From contig JACRON010000089.1 of assembly GCA_016214425.1 (NCBI GenBank), forward strand, positions 1 to 5,515: a stretch of 5,515 nucleotides of DNA. Direction: 5' to 3'. Every line of letters starts with the position of its first letter. Positions within the stretch are counted from its first letter, which is position 1. The position numbers were made by a program, and so were the translations under genes. Under the pieces are notes generated by a model. That model saw nothing but the letters and a program-made list of their open reading frames with translations. It searched no databases and was not told where the DNA came from. The stretch comes from Nitrospirota bacterium. GTDB taxonomy: Bacteria > Nitrospirota > CAKKRA01 > 9FT-COMBO-42-15. Below, piece after piece: positions 5,035-5,515 of the stretch.

Positions 5035-5515
5035 ATGAACAGCATATTAATAGTTGAAGACAACTTAAGCATGAGAAATATTCTTGAAAAGACCCTTAAG
5101 ATGAAAGGGTATGATGTATTTTCAGTAGGTTCAGCAGAGAATGCCGTTAAACTATTTTCATCGTATGTCTTTGACCTTGTGATTACAGATCTCAAATTGC
5201 CAAAGGCTGATGGAATAGAGGTGCTAAAAAAGGCAAAGAAGACCGCCCCCTCAACAATAGTAATTATTATGACCGCCTATGGCACAATTGAGAATGCAAT
5301 AGAGGCTATGAAGTTAGGGGCGTATGACTATATCCTTAAGCCTTTTTCATTGGAAGAGATAGAGATTAAGGTTGAGAAGGCGCTCTCACAGCAGAGGATA
5401 GCTGATGAGAATGTTATACTCAAGGAGGAGATTAAGAGCAGATTCGGCAGGATTATAGGCAATAGCCAGAAGATACAGAAGGTATATAAATTTATAAATA
5501 AGGTGGCAGACAGGC
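5035..5515 (+). CDS. NtrC-family sigma-54-dependent response regulator, 3' partial
   Basis: The first 160 residues are in the window. The receiver domain (about 1-120) is complete: acidic pair Glu8-Asp9, phospho-acceptor Asp52 (LVITDLKLPKADG), Thr80 (IIIMTAYGT) and Lys102 (YILKPFS). A linker helix follows, then the opening of the AAA+ sigma-54 activation domain, IIGNSQKIQKVYKFINKVA (140-158), which matches the segment just before the Walker A motif in NtrC, AtoC and ZraR. Walker A, the GAFTGA loop and the DNA-binding domain lie beyond the window edge, so the sigma-54 call is from this short segment plus the kinase neighbour. The ATG at 5035 places the receiver domain at the correct N-terminus; the AAAAGGG upstream is a weak ribosome-binding site. 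It probably shares a transcript with the kinase and activates genes at -24/-12 promoters when phosphorylated; targets are unknown. Confidence 0.93.
   Translation, partial: MNSILIVEDNLSMRNILEKTLKMKGYDVFSVGSAENAVKLFSSYVFDLVITDLKLPKADGIEVLKKAKKTAPSTIVIIMTAYGTIENAIEAMKLGAYDYILKPFSLEEIEIKVEKALSQQRIADENVILKEEIKSRFGRIIGNSQKIQKVYKFINKVADR

Noticed and set aside
5031..5036. TATAAT as a -10 box for the response regulator
   Set aside because: It overlaps the start codon at 5035, so a transcript from it would begin within the gene, and no suitable -35 box is seen.

Overview
The window is a gene-dense stretch of AT-rich bacterial chromosome. Every recognisable gene is on the + strand. The gene content suggests a Gram-negative, anaerobe-type lineage such as Nitrospirota or a deltaproteobacterium-like group: a DivIVA homologue beside YggT and DUF167, an NtrB/NtrC-type pair, and a DUF4079-like heme-type membrane protein. 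This placement is an inference from gene content and repeat style; no rRNA or other phylogenetic marker is present.

Region 1 (1-2778) is a housekeeping and cell-envelope cluster: yggS (PLP homeostasis, 5' end cut off by the window), proC (last step of proline synthesis), yggT (small membrane protein), a divIVA-like coiled-coil protein, and a DUF167/YggU gene whose 3' third is out of frame. The order mixes the Gram-positive ylmE-ylmG-divIVA neighbourhood with the proteobacterial yggS-yggT-yggU neighbourhood.

Region 2 (2790-3708) holds two small four-helix membrane proteins whose genes overlap by 14 bases. The second (DUF4079-like) has one histidine at the start of each predicted helix, which matches a cytochrome b561-like, two-heme design. 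They probably form or belong to one membrane redox unit, but this is inference.

Region 3 (3763-5515) starts with a good sigma-70 promoter (TTGACA, 16 bases, TATATT). It then encodes a soluble PAS-domain histidine kinase and the first 160 residues of an NtrC-family, sigma-54-type response regulator that runs off the window. Their targets cannot be read from this window.

The most distinctive feature is repeat content. Most of the larger gaps between genes carry a palindromic element (1470-1517, 1837-1986, 3713-3762, 4979-5004), and two adjacent enzyme genes carry in-frame 7-base tandem repeats (143-170, 695-727). There is also a terminator-shaped hairpin with seven Ts inside the DUF4079-like gene (3402-3434). 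No CRISPR array, tRNA, rRNA, transposase or phage gene was seen. No clear new multi-gene system is evident; the histidine-rich membrane pair and the intragenic hairpin are the most worthwhile leads.
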